A DNA stretch of 33,483 bases from an uncultured bacterium. Its GTDB lineage: Bacteria; Babelota; Babeliae; Babelales; CAIQNR01. Position numbers and translations under genes: made by a program. Positions 19,885-28,031 of the stretch are shown here, in pieces. The stretch is taken from assembly GCA_903873255.1 (NCBI GenBank), contig CAIQNR010000016.1, positions 1 through 33,483 of the forward strand. The letters run 5' to 3'. The stretch's first letter is position 1. Each line of letters begins with the position of its first letter. The notes under the pieces are model-generated. The model was not told the origin of the DNA and searched no databases. It saw nothing but the letters and a program-made list of their open reading frames with translations.

Positions 19885-20000
19885 GGTATTTCTCCTTACT
19901 CATTGGGTTTAGAAACTACATTTCAATATTTTGTTATAAGTATTATTTAATATTGAATTATTACAGCTCTATATGATTTGATTTGTAAAAGTAAAGATTT

Positions 20001-20052
20001 TATAAAAAAAAGAAGTATACAAATGGAAAAGTTTCTATTTTGTATACTTCTT
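20001..20052 (-). terminator. Intrinsic terminator of the 20073-20420 ORF
   Basis: 14-bp perfect inverted repeat AAGAAGTATACAAA / TTTGTATACTTCTT (20010-20023 / 20039-20052) with an A-run on + (U-tract on -). Confidence 0.75.
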
Positions 20053-20072
20053 AAAATTAAAGAGAAAATTGC

Positions 20073-20420
20073 TTATTGAGCTTGTCGCATAAGAGGTATT
20101 GCTGTTTCTATTAATTTATGTGTTTTGTCTTTTAAATCATAGATAGTTTGAGCAGGAATTTTGTGAGGGCATTGTTCAAGTATTTCTGTTAAGATTTCTA
20201 CTTTTTGTATGCTTTCGATATGTTTATCAATTTGCGAAGCAAATGATCCGTTTGTTATTGCACGGTGTGCATTGCGTATATAAGCATAAGCTTTTGCGAG
20301 AGATCCTGGAATATTGATGATTTCTTTTTTTCTACCTACGTGTCCGTATTCATTATCACTGCCATATATGTTACTTAGGCTGATTAAAATTAAAAGACCT
20401 AAAACATTTTTACTTTGCAT
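20073..20420 (-). CDS. Exported helical protein of unknown function
   Basis: MQSKNVLGLLILISLSNIYGSD signal; good SD (gaggggatct) upstream; dedicated terminator downstream. Confidence 0.7.
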   Translation of the reverse strand: MQSKNVLGLLILISLSNIYGSDNEYGHVGRKKEIINIPGSLAKAYAYIRNAHRAITNGSFASQIDKHIESIQKVEILTEILEQCPHKIPAQTIYDLKDKTHKLIETAIPLMRQAQ

Positions 20421-20485
20421 ATGAGATCCCCTCTAGATTGAGATTGTTACTATTGCAGGAGCAGTATAATCATTTTTTATAAAGA

Positions 20486-20520
20486 GTAAAAAAAAGAGGC
20501 CGCTTTTATGAGCGACCTCT
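20486..20520 (-). terminator. Intrinsic terminator of the 20543-22219 ORF
   Basis: AGAGGcCGCT-TTTATG-AGCGaCCTCT hairpin with adjacent poly-A on + (poly-U on -), just past the stop. Confidence 0.8.
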
Positions 20521-20542
20521 AAAGTTCTGAATGAGTAGAATA

Positions 20543-22219
20543 TTATTTTTTGAATGGAACTAAACTACCTAAGGTGCTGGTCCATGATCGTTGGTCTTCT
20601 TTGTAGGTAGCAGCTATTGCGATATGAGGATTTGTAATTAACTCTTCTCTATCGGTTACATATCGTTCAATTGCTTTATTCATTGCTAAGTTATAAGCAA
20701 TTTTTCTACGTGCCAATTCTAAACGATGTTTTCTTTCATGATGTGCACTTATAGATTCTTGGGGCATTCTTTGTTGCAATTCAGCAAGTCGATCACATGA
20801 ATAGCCTTTTTCTTTATCTGAAATAACAATTCGTTTTTTAAAAAGAGAGTCTTTATAGAATTCGGTTGCTTTGCGAATTTTACCAAGTGCTTCTTTAAGA
20901 GGAATTGATTGTAATGCTTCGGCAATGTGAGGAATCTTTGATTTTTTAGTAATTCCATTGAGCATGTCGATTGATTGAATAAGATATTCTTTTTGTTCAG
21001 CATGTAGGTGTAAATCACTTAAGTCTATAATATTAGCATCATTTCCAAATCTGCTTGTAGAAGTAGAACCATCAATTTTTTGAAATGATATGGTTGGAAG
21101 CGGTTCTTTAATGACTGGTAGATCAAATTCTTCGTCAAAAATATCTGCTTGTTTAATTAAAATGCTGTAATTAACGTTAGGATTTTCGGATATAAGTATT
21201 TCTGAAGATGTTCCATTTTTGTGCATTTTGAATGCTAAAGGAGCTGCATGTTCATGGTGAAGAGGTTTCATAGTAGAAATCTTGCTGACGAATAGTTTAA
21301 GTTCTTCTGTTTTTGGCTTTACAAGTTCAGGCAAGGTGGTTGTTACATCGATGTCTACTTCAAAGGGAGTTGTGTCATCGGATGTTGTATATGTTTTTCC
21401 GCTATAAGGAGTCGCATAGCGGTGAGGGTTAGGATACATTCTGTTAACGCGTTCTTCTCTGCTTGAACTATCAATATATTGATACGGCGCTTGATCAGTT
21501 ACTTGAAAGGTAGATGATGAAAAATCGTAATTTTGAGTTATTTCTGTTCTTGCTGCATCGCTACTATCGGTATCCTTTGCCCATAAAGGTAAACCTTGAG
21601 GATATTCGTTTGATAATTCTTTGGAAACAGAATTTTGAGGGGAAAATTGATGTAATGAAAAAACTGGGATGTTCTGTTCTGTTGAAAATTGTGACATTGC
21701 TTGAGGTTCATCTGTGTTTTGTAAGTCAATTGTATCATGCAAACTAGTAGTTTGAATATTGAGCAATTGAGGTTCTTGTGCATCCGGTATTGTTATTACA
21801 GTATCTTGCTGGATTGTTGATGCTGATGGAGAAGTGTAAGGAGTTTTTTCTTTGATGATAGATGAATCGATGCTTGGAGCAGAGGTATCTTGAAAATCAT
21901 CATCGAATTTTTTACTGGAAACTTGGTAAGAAGGTTTACTTATGATTGGAAAAACGTGTCCTTCAACATCTGGTTCTGTGACACTAAATTTTTCTGATTT
22001 TTCACTGGGTTTTACTACAAAAGAATCACTAAAGGCGGACAAATCTACATACTTTTGAGTTTTTGATCGCTCGCTTTTTAATTTTGCAGCAAGAGCTGAT
22101 TGTTGTTCTGCTTTAGAGGGGCGGCGCTTTGTAAGGTTAAATGGTGTTATTGAATCGGCACCGTGAGACCAGCAAGGGACGAGAAGACTGAGGCAAAAGG
22201 CAATACGTGTATATTTCAT
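20543..22219 (-). CDS. Large exported protein of unknown function
   Basis: MKYTRIAFCLSLLVPCWSHGAD signal peptide; 558-aa polar body with basic helical C-terminus; SD aaggaga. Confidence 0.75.
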   Translation of the reverse strand: MKYTRIAFCLSLLVPCWSHGADSITPFNLTKRRPSKAEQQSALAAKLKSERSKTQKYVDLSAFSDSFVVKPSEKSEKFSVTEPDVEGHVFPIISKPSYQVSSKKFDDDFQDTSAPSIDSSIIKEKTPYTSPSASTIQQDTVITIPDAQEPQLLNIQTTSLHDTIDLQNTDEPQAMSQFSTEQNIPVFSLHQFSPQNSVSKELSNEYPQGLPLWAKDTDSSDAARTEITQNYDFSSSTFQVTDQAPYQYIDSSSREERVNRMYPNPHRYATPYSGKTYTTSDDTTPFEVDIDVTTTLPELVKPKTEELKLFVSKISTMKPLHHEHAAPLAFKMHKNGTSSEILISENPNVNYSILIKQADIFDEEFDLPVIKEPLPTISFQKIDGSTSTSRFGNDANIIDLSDLHLHAEQKEYLIQSIDMLNGITKKSKIPHIAEALQSIPLKEALGKIRKATEFYKDSLFKKRIVISDKEKGYSCDRLAELQQRMPQESISAHHERKHRLELARRKIAYNLAMNKAIERYVTDREELITNPHIAIAATYKEDQRSWTSTLGSLVPFKK

Positions 22220-22299
22220 AGTATCTCCTTATAATATACAAATTGTACGATTGCCTGTCTTTTCTATCCCCGGTGAATAATAAAGTCAAGAAACTACGA

Positions 22300-23406
22300 T
22301 TATTCTTTGTGGTAATCGCGTAATGCATCGATAAGAGGTTGGATACCCTCTTTTGTTTTAGCTTCTATAACCACGTTTGGCTGATATTTTTCACGCATTT
22401 CTTTTGGCGCATGCAATTCTTCAGGCATATCAACCTTGTTAAAGACATAAAGCATTGGCTTATCAACTTCGAGCTCTTTTAAAATATCATGTACAACGTG
22501 AATATGATTTTCCCAATCAGGGTCTGCCATATCAACAACATGCAGTAATAAATCGGCATGCTTAAGCTCGCTTAAAGTGGATTTGAATGCATCGATGAGT
22601 AGATGGGGAAGTTGTTGTATAAATCCAACAGTGTCAGAAATAACACCTTTCTTTTTTCCATCAATAAAAAGTTCGCGAGTTGTAGTATCAAGTGTTGCGA
22701 ACAATCTGTCTTCTGCTAGTACATCCGCTTTAGTAAGTTGATTAATGATGGTTGATTTGCCGGAGTTGGTGTATCCAATAAGACAAATTTGAAACACATT
22801 ATTAACAATGCGCTGTTTAGAGCGAACATCGCGATTTTTTTGAATATCTTTAAGTTGACGTTGAAGTCGGTTGACTTGTTCTTCTAAATGGCGAAGCTCA
22901 CGTTCTTTTGCAGTTTCCCCTGGGCCTTTATTACCAATGCGGCCAGATTGTTGACTCATATGAACACCTTTACCAGCAACGCGGGATTTTTGGTGTTTAA
23001 AGAGTGCAATAGCAACTTGCATTTTACCTTCAGCAGAATGAGCAGATTTTTCGAAAATTTCTAAAATAAGCTGAGTTCTGTCAAAAATTTTGCATAAAAG
23101 AAGTTCGCTGAGGTTTCGTTCTTGGAGTGGTGTTAACTGGTCAGAAATAATGATTTCCTGAAATTTTTCTGATTCACACAGAGCTTGAATTTCTTCCAAT
23201 TTACCTTTAGTGAAAAAATGACCTTTATCAATTGAGCGTAATTTAACGTAAATGATCTTTTCATAAGGGATTTCATTTGATGCAACAAGGTGTAAAAACT
23301 CATCAAAATAGGTTTGAATGTTTGCCGCCTTAGTATAAGGAGCGTCAATAGCAATCAGTAATGTTTTTGGATGTTCTTGTGTGTCGTAAAATAATGGCTT
23401 TGTCAT
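22300..23406 (-). CDS. hflX: GTPase HflX
   Basis: SGRIGNKGPGETAKERELRHLEEQVNRLQRQL, G1 GYTNSGKST, TLDTTTRELF, DTVGFIQQLPHLLIDAFKSTL, NKVD. Start MTKPLFYD at 23406. Confidence 0.94.
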   Translation of the reverse strand: MTKPLFYDTQEHPKTLLIAIDAPYTKAANIQTYFDEFLHLVASNEIPYEKIIYVKLRSIDKGHFFTKGKLEEIQALCESEKFQEIIISDQLTPLQERNLSELLLCKIFDRTQLILEIFEKSAHSAEGKMQVAIALFKHQKSRVAGKGVHMSQQSGRIGNKGPGETAKERELRHLEEQVNRLQRQLKDIQKNRDVRSKQRIVNNVFQICLIGYTNSGKSTIINQLTKADVLAEDRLFATLDTTTRELFIDGKKKGVISDTVGFIQQLPHLLIDAFKSTLSELKHADLLLHVVDMADPDWENHIHVVHDILKELEVDKPMLYVFNKVDMPEELHAPKEMREKYQPNVVIEAKTKEGIQPLIDALRDYHKE

Positions 23407-23485
23407 TGTATTCCTCTTTCGATAGTGATGTGGTAACAAAAAATAAGCTGGAAGTCAGAAGATGATACGTTGATTATATCGATAC

Positions 23486-23513
23486 TTGCGATATTTGCAA
23501 TGTGTGCTAGACT
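23486..23513 (+). promoter_or_regulatory. Candidate sigma70-type promoter for the rpsP operon
   Basis: TTGCGA - 16 nt - TAGACT upstream of rpsP; by eye only. Confidence 0.3.
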
Positions 23514-23560
23514 AATGTTTCTTGTATTTGAGCTTAAAAACGTTTTAGAAGGATTAATGC

Positions 23561-23887
23561 ATGGCAGTACGTATACGACTCGCTCGCATGGGAAAGAAAA
23601 AAGCTCCTATGTACCGAATAGTCGCAATAGACAAACGCAGTAAACGAGATGGTGCTTTCTTAGAAAATCTCGGAACATATAACCCACTTTCAGGTGAGTT
23701 AGTTCAATTTCATGCTGAAAAACTTCAGTCATGGATAGAAAAAGGTGCACAGATGAGTGACACTGTTATTAAATTACAGCGTCAACACAAACGTTCATCT
23801 AACGTAGAAACAAAAGTAGCAGCTCCAGTTGTAAAAAAATCTAAAAAAGCTGAAGTTCAACCAGAGGCAGCCGTAGCTCAAGAATAA
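23561..23887 (+). CDS. rpsP: 30S ribosomal protein S16 with Lys/Ala/Glu-rich tail
   Basis: [43 protein letters not shown]. Confidence 0.95.
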   Translation: MAVRIRLARMGKKKAPMYRIVAIDKRSKRDGAFLENLGTYNPLSGELVQFHAEKLQSWIEKGAQMSDTVIKLQRQHKRSSNVETKVAAPVVKKSKKAEVQPEAAVAQE

Positions 23888-23894
23888 TGAGCTT

Positions 23895-25187
23895 ATGAAA
23901 GTTTCGATCATAACGGTGTTTCCGAATCTCTACACAGAGTTTCTTCAAACAAGTTTAATTAAAAGAGCGCATGAACAATCAGGGGTAACTTTTGATGTTC
24001 AGGCGTTCTCTTCTTTTTGTCAGCCAAAAGAGCATATCGATGGGCCTATCGCAGGTCACGGTGCTGGTATGGTTATCAGGCCAGAAGTTGTTGAGCGAGC
24101 AGTTATTGCTCAAGAAAAAGTTCATGGCCCAGCATATAAAATCTTTCTCACCCCCCAGGGTAAAAAATTTGATCAAAGAATGGCTTTGCAAGTAGCGCAA
24201 GTGCTTCAAGAAAAAAAGCATATAGCGTTTTTTGCAGGTCGTTATGAAGGAATAGATCAGCGTGCACATGATGCATATGCTGATCTTGAGCTTTCTATTG
24301 GTGATTTTGTGCTTATGGGAGGGGATCTTCCTGTCATGATAATTATTGAGGCGCTTGCTCGGTATATACCAGGCGTAGTTGGTCGTGGTGAATCGGTAGA
24401 AAAAGATTCTTTTTCTGGCCCCTTTGTTGATTTTCCAACCTATACAGCTCCTCGCAGTTGGCAGGATAGAGAAATCCCAGAGATTCTTTTAAGTGGTAAT
24501 CATGCAGCTATGGAAACATGGCGTCATGAATATGCGGTTAAAAAGTCGGTTATGAACCATTTTGGTTGGGTCCGTTCCCACTGCAAAACAAAAGAAGAAA
24601 CTAAACAAGTTGCTCAGGCTATCCCCGCTCATTATTGTGCCCTTATGCATAGTGATGTGATCGTTCAGCAGACGCTGGTCGGAACTTCTTCAGTTACTTC
24701 TATTGATGTGCATGATATTGCGCGCTCTTCGCGGACTTATGGAATTAAAAATTATTTTGTGGTGACTCCGCTTATTGATCAACAAAAAATTGTAAGCAAA
24801 ATCTTGCAATTTTGGGATGAATCGGGTGTTGCCTATAACCGTAATCGTGCAGATGCCGTTAGCAAAGTTGAACTTAAAGATTCGTTGGCAAATGTGGTTG
24901 CTGTAATAGAAGCACAAGAAGGTAAAAAACCGGTAATTGTTGGAACATCTGCTAAAAAAGTAGAAGGGTGTATACCTATTTCTTACAATGATCAGGCGCT
25001 TGTATGGGCGCAGGGTAGACCAGTTTTATTTATTTTTGGAACGGCACAGGGTTTAAGTTCTGAGCTTATTAAGCAATGTGACTATCTTTTGGGGCCGCTT
25101 GAAGGCTTTTCAGATTTTAATCATCTTTCGGTAAGATCGGCTGCAGCCATTATATTTGATCGTTGGCTTGGAAAAATAGAGCTTTAG
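23895..25187 (+). CDS. trmD: tRNA (guanine-N1)-methyltransferase fused to a C-terminal SPOUT-like RNA methyltransferase domain
   Basis: TrmD core KVSIITVFPNLY..FAGRYEGIDQR..LSIGDFVLMGGDLPVMIIIEALARYIPGVVG, followed by DVHDIARSSRTYGIKNYFVVTPL..LFIFGTAQGLSSELIKQCDYLLGPLEGFSDFNHLSVRSAAAIIFDRWLG (Methyltrn_RNA_4-like). Confidence 0.93.
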   Translation: MKVSIITVFPNLYTEFLQTSLIKRAHEQSGVTFDVQAFSSFCQPKEHIDGPIAGHGAGMVIRPEVVERAVIAQEKVHGPAYKIFLTPQGKKFDQRMALQVAQVLQEKKHIAFFAGRYEGIDQRAHDAYADLELSIGDFVLMGGDLPVMIIIEALARYIPGVVGRGESVEKDSFSGPFVDFPTYTAPRSWQDREIPEILLSGNHAAMETWRHEYAVKKSVMNHFGWVRSHCKTKEETKQVAQAIPAHYCALMHSDVIVQQTLVGTSSVTSIDVHDIARSSRTYGIKNYFVVTPLIDQQKIVSKILQFWDESGVAYNRNRADAVSKVELKDSLANVVAVIEAQEGKKPVIVGTSAKKVEGCIPISYNDQALVWAQGRPVLFIFGTAQGLSSELIKQCDYLLGPLEGFSDFNHLSVRSAAAIIFDRWLGKIEL

Positions 25188-25297
25188 ATGCGACTAGGCA
25201 GAGGAATGCTTTTGTTGTATACTAAAGCTTCTTTTAGAAGAAAAAATGCCTTATTGAAAAACAAGCAGTAAGGTCCAAACAGTAAAGGAATGACCCC

Positions 25298-25768
25298 ATG
25301 AAAGCTATTAAGCTTACAAAAGAAACAATTCGCGACCTCGGAGTTGTTACAAGAAATTTCCCAGCATTTGAAATTGGTGATGCAATTGAAGTATCTCAAT
25401 GGATTGTTGAAGGAACAAAAAAGAGAACACAAATTTTTGAAGGTGACGTTATTGCTATACACAATAATGGCGCTTCAAGCACTTTCACCGTTCGTAGAAT
25501 TGGTGCTGATGCTGTAGCTGTTGAAAGAATTTATCCATACTACTCACCTGTAATCGATAAGATCGAAATCTTACGTAAAGGTGATGTACGTAGAGCAAAA
25601 CTTTACTATATGCGTGATCGTATTGGTAAGTCTGCTCGTGTTAAAGAAAAGATTTTAACTAAAGAAGCAAAAGCTCGTCAAAAAGAAACTGCTGCAAAAC
25701 ATGCTCAAGCTGTAGCTGAAGCACATGCAGCTGAAGTTTCTGCTCAAGAAAATAATTCTGCAGAGTAA
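25298..25768 (+). CDS. rplS: 50S ribosomal protein L19 with Ala-rich C-terminal extension
   Basis: FEIGDAIEVSQWIVEGTKKRTQIFEGDVIAIHNNGASSTFTVRRIG..VERIYPYYSPVIDKIEILRKGDVRRAKLYYMRD. Confidence 0.95.
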   Translation: MKAIKLTKETIRDLGVVTRNFPAFEIGDAIEVSQWIVEGTKKRTQIFEGDVIAIHNNGASSTFTVRRIGADAVAVERIYPYYSPVIDKIEILRKGDVRRAKLYYMRDRIGKSARVKEKILTKEAKARQKETAAKHAQAVAEAHAAEVSAQENNSAE

Positions 25769-25783
25769 TCGAGAATTGCATAC

Positions 25784-26329
25784 ATGAATTTCCTTTTCTT
25801 GTTTGGTCTTGTCTTCTTATCCGGGTGTATTCATCGCAGTGATATAAAAGATACAGATTCAAAGGCCTCTAAGGTGGAAATAAATAAAGATGAGGGGGGA
25901 GCGTTAGTAACCCCCTCAAAAAATTTAAAAGCCTTACGCCTTAAAGATATTTCTACCCAGCACCATGAAGAGCAGAAAAAAACTGCATCATCATCATCTG
26001 TGCACATTTCAAAAGAAAGTATTCAAGCACGTCTTACTGACATACCAGTTATGATTGGTGCACGATTACTTCATGCTCATATCGATATAAAAAATAATAA
26101 ACATCTTTTCTATTCAACTACACGCAAAAGTTCCGATCTTTTAATCTATTATCAAGAGGCCTTAGAACGATCCGGATGGTTGTGTAAGATTCAATATAAT
26201 GATGACTTGTATGTTGTTATTACAGCAAAAAAACCGCACAAAAATGCGGTTATTTCTTTTGAATATCATCAAGGCACATGGTTAGCATCGCCTTCTACTT
26301 CTATTCATATAATTGTTGCAGCTGTATAA
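25784..26329 (+). CDS. Putative lipoprotein of unknown function
   Basis: Lipobox FLSG|C after a hydrophobic N-terminus (MNFLFLFGLVFLSGC). Confidence 0.7.
   Translation: MNFLFLFGLVFLSGCIHRSDIKDTDSKASKVEINKDEGGALVTPSKNLKALRLKDISTQHHEEQKKTASSSSVHISKESIQARLTDIPVMIGARLLHAHIDIKNNKHLFYSTTRKSSDLLIYYQEALERSGWLCKIQYNDDLYVVITAKKPHKNAVISFEYHQGTWLASPSTSIHIIVAAV
26225..26251 (-). terminator. Intrinsic terminator for the minus-strand 26334-26864 gene, embedded in the convergent lipoprotein CDS
   Basis: On the minus strand: AACCGCA-TTTTTG-TGCGGTT followed by a T run (gcggTTTTTTTgc), about 85 nt past the stop at 26334. Confidence 0.7.
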
Positions 26330-26333
26330 TTTT

Positions 26334-26864
26334 TTATCCAAGTAATCGAGCAACTATTCGCGCAATTGGTAATAATCTTTCACGCAATTTAACTTCACTA
26401 CCTTCACCAATATTAGTAACAAGTGTTTCATAATTTAACATAGAAGTAACTGCTGCTAAAAATTGTTGCCAATGTGTATTTGCTATATCAACTGTTTGAA
26501 TATGTTCTGAGTATGCATTAAAAAAACCACCAATTAAATCTGCAGGAGAATGCGCATTAAGACGGGCTTTGTCTCGTAATTTTAAGTATGCTACATAATC
26601 AGGATTTTCTACTGATGTAATAAGATCGCGCATTGCTTGACCAGTTTTTTTTAAGAATGCATTGGTATCCAATGTTGCCTGTGTTGATGGTGCTGATGGA
26701 GATGGAGAAAAGCTCAAAAGTGAAGTAATAACATTGGTTACATTTTGAGTTGCTAAATAGTCTTGTGCAATTGCAACATTAGGAATAGCAGGGTTATTTG
26801 CTGCATACATTTCAGCATATGCACATGCCATCATTACATATATAATTTTTTTTAGAGATTTCAT
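26334..26864 (-). CDS. Exported helical protein of unknown function
   Basis: MKSLKKIIYVMMACAYAEMYAANN signal peptide; upstream aaaaaggggg SD-like tract. Confidence 0.65.
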   Translation of the reverse strand: MKSLKKIIYVMMACAYAEMYAANNPAIPNVAIAQDYLATQNVTNVITSLLSFSPSPSAPSTQATLDTNAFLKKTGQAMRDLITSVENPDYVAYLKLRDKARLNAHSPADLIGGFFNAYSEHIQTVDIANTHWQQFLAAVTSMLNYETLVTNIGEGSEVKLRERLLPIARIVARLLG

Positions 26865-26897
26865 CCAATTCCCCCTTTTTTATTTTTAAACAACACA

Positions 26898-27362
26898 TTA
26901 ATTTTGTGCGGTATTCTTCTTATTGCTTTTTGACGCATCTTTTTGATTGTTCTTTCGGTTCTTTTTAGACATGTCTTTTTTCTTATTTTTTTGCTTGTTA
27001 TCTTGTCTTACTTCTTTACGCAATTCTTTGATCTCTTCATTTTTTTGAGCATTACGTTGATCGCGTATTGCAGCGTTATAACCAGCATCAAAGTGATTGT
27101 TGTAATTATAGTATGGTCCAGAGGCAAGTCCGAGACCGAATCCAAGGCCTAAGCCTGGTCCGTAACCCCAACCACCACCGTAACCCCATCCTCCATGGCG
27201 CCATCCATGACCGTAACCACCATGATGCCATCCATGTCCGCCGTGACCTCCGTGGCCTCCATGACCTCCGTGGCCTCCGCCATGCCCACCGCCACGCGCT
27301 TGCATTTCACCAGCAAAAGCTGGCAAAAGTGCAAGAAGGGTGAATAGTTTTTTTAATTTCAT
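26898..27362 (-). CDS. Exported Gly/His-rich protein
   Basis: Signal MKLKKLFTLLALLPAFAGEMQA; GGHGGGHGGHGGHGGHGGHG tract; YGPGLGLGFGLGLASGP; Lys/Asn-rich tail. ATG at 27362 with SD ggag. Confidence 0.75.
   Translation of the reverse strand: MKLKKLFTLLALLPAFAGEMQARGGGHGGGHGGHGGHGGHGGHGWHHGGYGHGWRHGGWGYGGGWGYGPGLGLGFGLGLASGPYYNYNNHFDAGYNAAIRDQRNAQKNEEIKELRKEVRQDNKQKNKKKDMSKKNRKNNQKDASKSNKKNTAQN
27237..27296. repeat. Tandem GGH-encoding 9-nt repeats
   Basis: Alternating tgacctccg / tggcctccg / atgacctcc units on +, encoding (GGH)n on -. Confidence 0.7.
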
Positions 27363-27396
27363 GATACTCTCCATTATTGTTCTATAATTATATTAC

Positions 27397-27693
27397 TTAT
27401 TCGTCTGAAGAATCATTATCTCGTTCTCTACGTTCATCTTGTCTCATTTCATGTTCGTGTTGATCTTCATAACCGGCCCTGTAAGCATCGTTATAACTAT
27501 CATCATAATCATCATAATAATAAGGTCGCGATGCTGTTGCTCCAAGAGCAAGCCCAGTTCCTAGGCCTAATCCTAATCCGGCTCCACCCCATCCCCATCC
27601 ACGACCGCCACGGCAACCTCCGCCATGTGATTCTATTGCAACAGGGATAACTAACATAACCGCAAGTAAACTTAATATTTTTTTTGACTTCAT
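27397..27693 (-). CDS. Exported Gly-rich protein
   Basis: Signal MKSKKILSLLAVMLVIPVAIESHG; GRGWGWGGAGLGLGLGTGLALGA; acidic/Tyr-rich tail. Shares layout with its two neighbours. Confidence 0.72.
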   Translation of the reverse strand: MKSKKILSLLAVMLVIPVAIESHGGGCRGGRGWGWGGAGLGLGLGTGLALGATASRPYYYDDYDDSYNDAYRAGYEDQHEHEMRQDERRERDNDSSDE

Positions 27694-27726
27694 AGTATTC
27701 TCCATTTTTTAGTAGTTAAAAATTAC

Positions 27727-27987
27727 TTATTTATTTGATCGACCATTTCTTTTTTGCGCTCGCTTTTGCTGTAATCTTTTATATTCAGCGTCTCGTTTTG
27801 CAGCACGTCTTCCTTGTCTATAGGCATGCCCTCGGCTATCTCTCCCTGCTGCAGAAAGTCCAAGCCCTACAGTTGTTCCTACCGCGCTACCCACCATAAA
27901 TCCGCCAAAGCCACCAAGGCCTGCTTCTACTGCAATAGGCATAATTGCAAGTAATGCGAATAAACTAACTATTTTTTTTGATTTCAT
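27727..27987 (-). CDS. Exported Gly-rich protein with basic tail
   Basis: Signal MKSKKIVSLFALLAIMPIAVEAG nearly identical to the neighbour's; GFGGFMVGSAVGTTVGLGLSAAG; Arg/Lys-rich tail. Confidence 0.72.
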   Translation of the reverse strand: MKSKKIVSLFALLAIMPIAVEAGLGGFGGFMVGSAVGTTVGLGLSAAGRDSRGHAYRQGRRAAKRDAEYKRLQQKRAQKRNGRSNK

Positions 27988-28031
27988 TGTAATCTCTCTT
28001 TTTATTTAGTATTAATTCTCTTTTTTATTTC

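Noticed and set aside
27237-27296. Possible CRISPR-like repeat block
   Set aside because: 9-nt coding tandem repeat with no unique spacers; explained by (GGH)n.
27068-27343. His/Arg-rich plus-strand ORF and the 27149-27334 minus-strand ORF in the GGH gene
   Set aside because: Alternative frames of the GGH repeat; no start context or signal peptide, unlike the 26898-27362 frame.
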